Source of the DNA: Clostridia bacterium
GTDB taxonomy: Bacteria > Bacillota > Clostridia > TANB77 > CAG-508
NCBI GenBank assembly: GCA_900752335.1
Contig: CAADUZ010000037.1
Span: 1 to 21,412, forward strand
Direction of reading: 5' to 3'
Length of the DNA: 21,412 nucleotides
A program made the position numbers and the translations under genes. Shown in pieces: positions 20,911-21,412 of the stretch (positions are counted from its first letter, which is position 1; every line of letters begins with the position of its first letter). The notes beneath the pieces are model-generated. The model was not told the DNA's origin. It saw only the letters and a list, made by a program, of their open reading frames with translations, and searched no databases.

Positions 20911-21412
20911 TTAACTTATTTCTCTTAACTTATTATATACTTCATACGTTATTTCAACGTCTTTTAAACCTCTGTGCGCACCTTCATAACTTATGTTAAA
21001 TAATTTTGCAAGTGTTCCTAGTTTATGATTGTAGCTATTAGGAACAAGCTTTCTTGCTAAATACAATGTATCAATATAGTCGTTATTTAGATAGTAATTT
21101 AGGTATTTTTTGCATTTGTCGTACAAAAAACCTAAATCAAAATTTACATTGTGACCAATGATAACATTGTCACCAACAAATTCAACAAACTCTTCTAACA
21201 CAGTTTTAGGCATTTTACCAGTGGCCAGCATTTCGTCAGTGATACCAGTAAGTTCAGTTATTTTCGCTGGTAATATTCTATTTATTTTTATTAACTCATT
21301 ATATTCGTCCACTATCTTATTGCTCTTAACCTTTATTGCTCCAATTTCTATTATATCGTCATAAATTGGAGATAGTCCAGTAGTTTCAATATCTACAAGT
21401 ACATAGTCGTCT
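20911..21412 (-). CDS. DnaQ-family 3'-5' exonuclease (partial, N-terminus outside window)
   Basis: The frame is open to the window end. About 166 residues are visible, beginning DDYVLVDIETTGLSP, so only a few N-terminal residues should be missing if the protein stands alone. The DEDDh exonuclease motifs are present: Exo I DIETTG, Exo II GHNVNFDLGFLYD, and Exo III AHRGLKDVEITYEVY, with the His and Asp. It most resembles the proofreading exonuclease domain of DNA polymerase III epsilon or PolC. The C-terminus ends soon after Exo III, so this is either a stand-alone nuclease or the C-terminal domain of a longer protein. An internal ATG at 21312 is not the real start because it would remove Exo I. 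Confidence 0.88.
   Translation of the reverse strand, partial: DDYVLVDIETTGLSPIYDDIIEIGAIKVKSNKIVDEYNELIKINRILPAKITELTGITDEMLATGKMPKTVLEEFVEFVGDNVIIGHNVNFDLGFLYDKCKKYLNYYLNNDYIDTLYLARKLVPNSYNHKLGTLAKLFNISYEGAHRGLKDVEITYEVYNKLREIS

Noticed and set aside
1..21412. CRISPR array, prophage or insertion sequence
   Set aside because: No spaced direct repeats, integrase, transposase or phage structural gene was seen on either strand.

Overview
The window is a stretch of a low-G+C Firmicutes chromosome, most likely a gut-type Clostridia lineage. The evidence is the AT-rich codon use, strong AGGAGG ribosome binding sites, TTGACA/TATAAT promoters, and Firmicutes genes: ireB-ruvX-yrzB, rbgA, mrnC, ylbF, DHH-type ppaC, acetyl-CoA-type metA and a sortase. 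The lineage is an inference. Nearly every gene lies on the minus strand; the exceptions are tmRNA, tRNA-Glu and one small gene near 20.7 kb.

Layout. 1-1338: recJ, cut by the window start. 1423-2124: an orphan membrane HExxH peptidase. 2248-3903: a glycosyltransferase-ylbF pair with its own promoter and terminator. 4066-4576: tmRNA and tRNA-Glu(CUC), + strand. 4663-6038: rbgA-mrnC. 6102-6575: a small unknown membrane protein. 6752-11728: a six-gene operon in which the conserved ireB-ruvX-yrzB set follows an unusual three-gene module: a two-TM pilin-like protein, a CpaE-like protein with a degenerate Walker A and AT-hook-like motifs, and a membrane GAF/degenerate-GGDEF protein. 11830-12720: metA. 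12960-13727: a DUF1385 membrane protein of foreign-looking composition. 13884-13966: tRNA-Leu(CAA). 14052-14975: ppaC. 15076-20441: a cell-surface cluster. 20645-20860: an orphan 71-aa gene (+), also of foreign-looking composition. 20911-21412: a DnaQ-type exonuclease, cut by the window end.

The surface cluster is the most interesting part. In transcription order it encodes a secreted cohesin-like protein with an LPKTG sorting signal, a sortase, a membrane-targeted glucosaminidase-SH3-Big2-Big2-dockerin protein, and a membrane-anchored protein with a cohesin-like domain and two cadherin-like domains. This looks like a small cohesin/dockerin system that would hold a peptidoglycan hydrolase at the cell surface. 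The hydrolase gene is interrupted by two +1 frameshifts. Each is at the same pentamer, TGCGG, and each is repaired by skipping exactly the C. In both cases the zero-frame codon is CGG, which I did not find in frame in any other native-looking gene of the window. Only a ribosome that skips both would make the dockerin form. The alternatives are a decaying gene or an assembly artefact.
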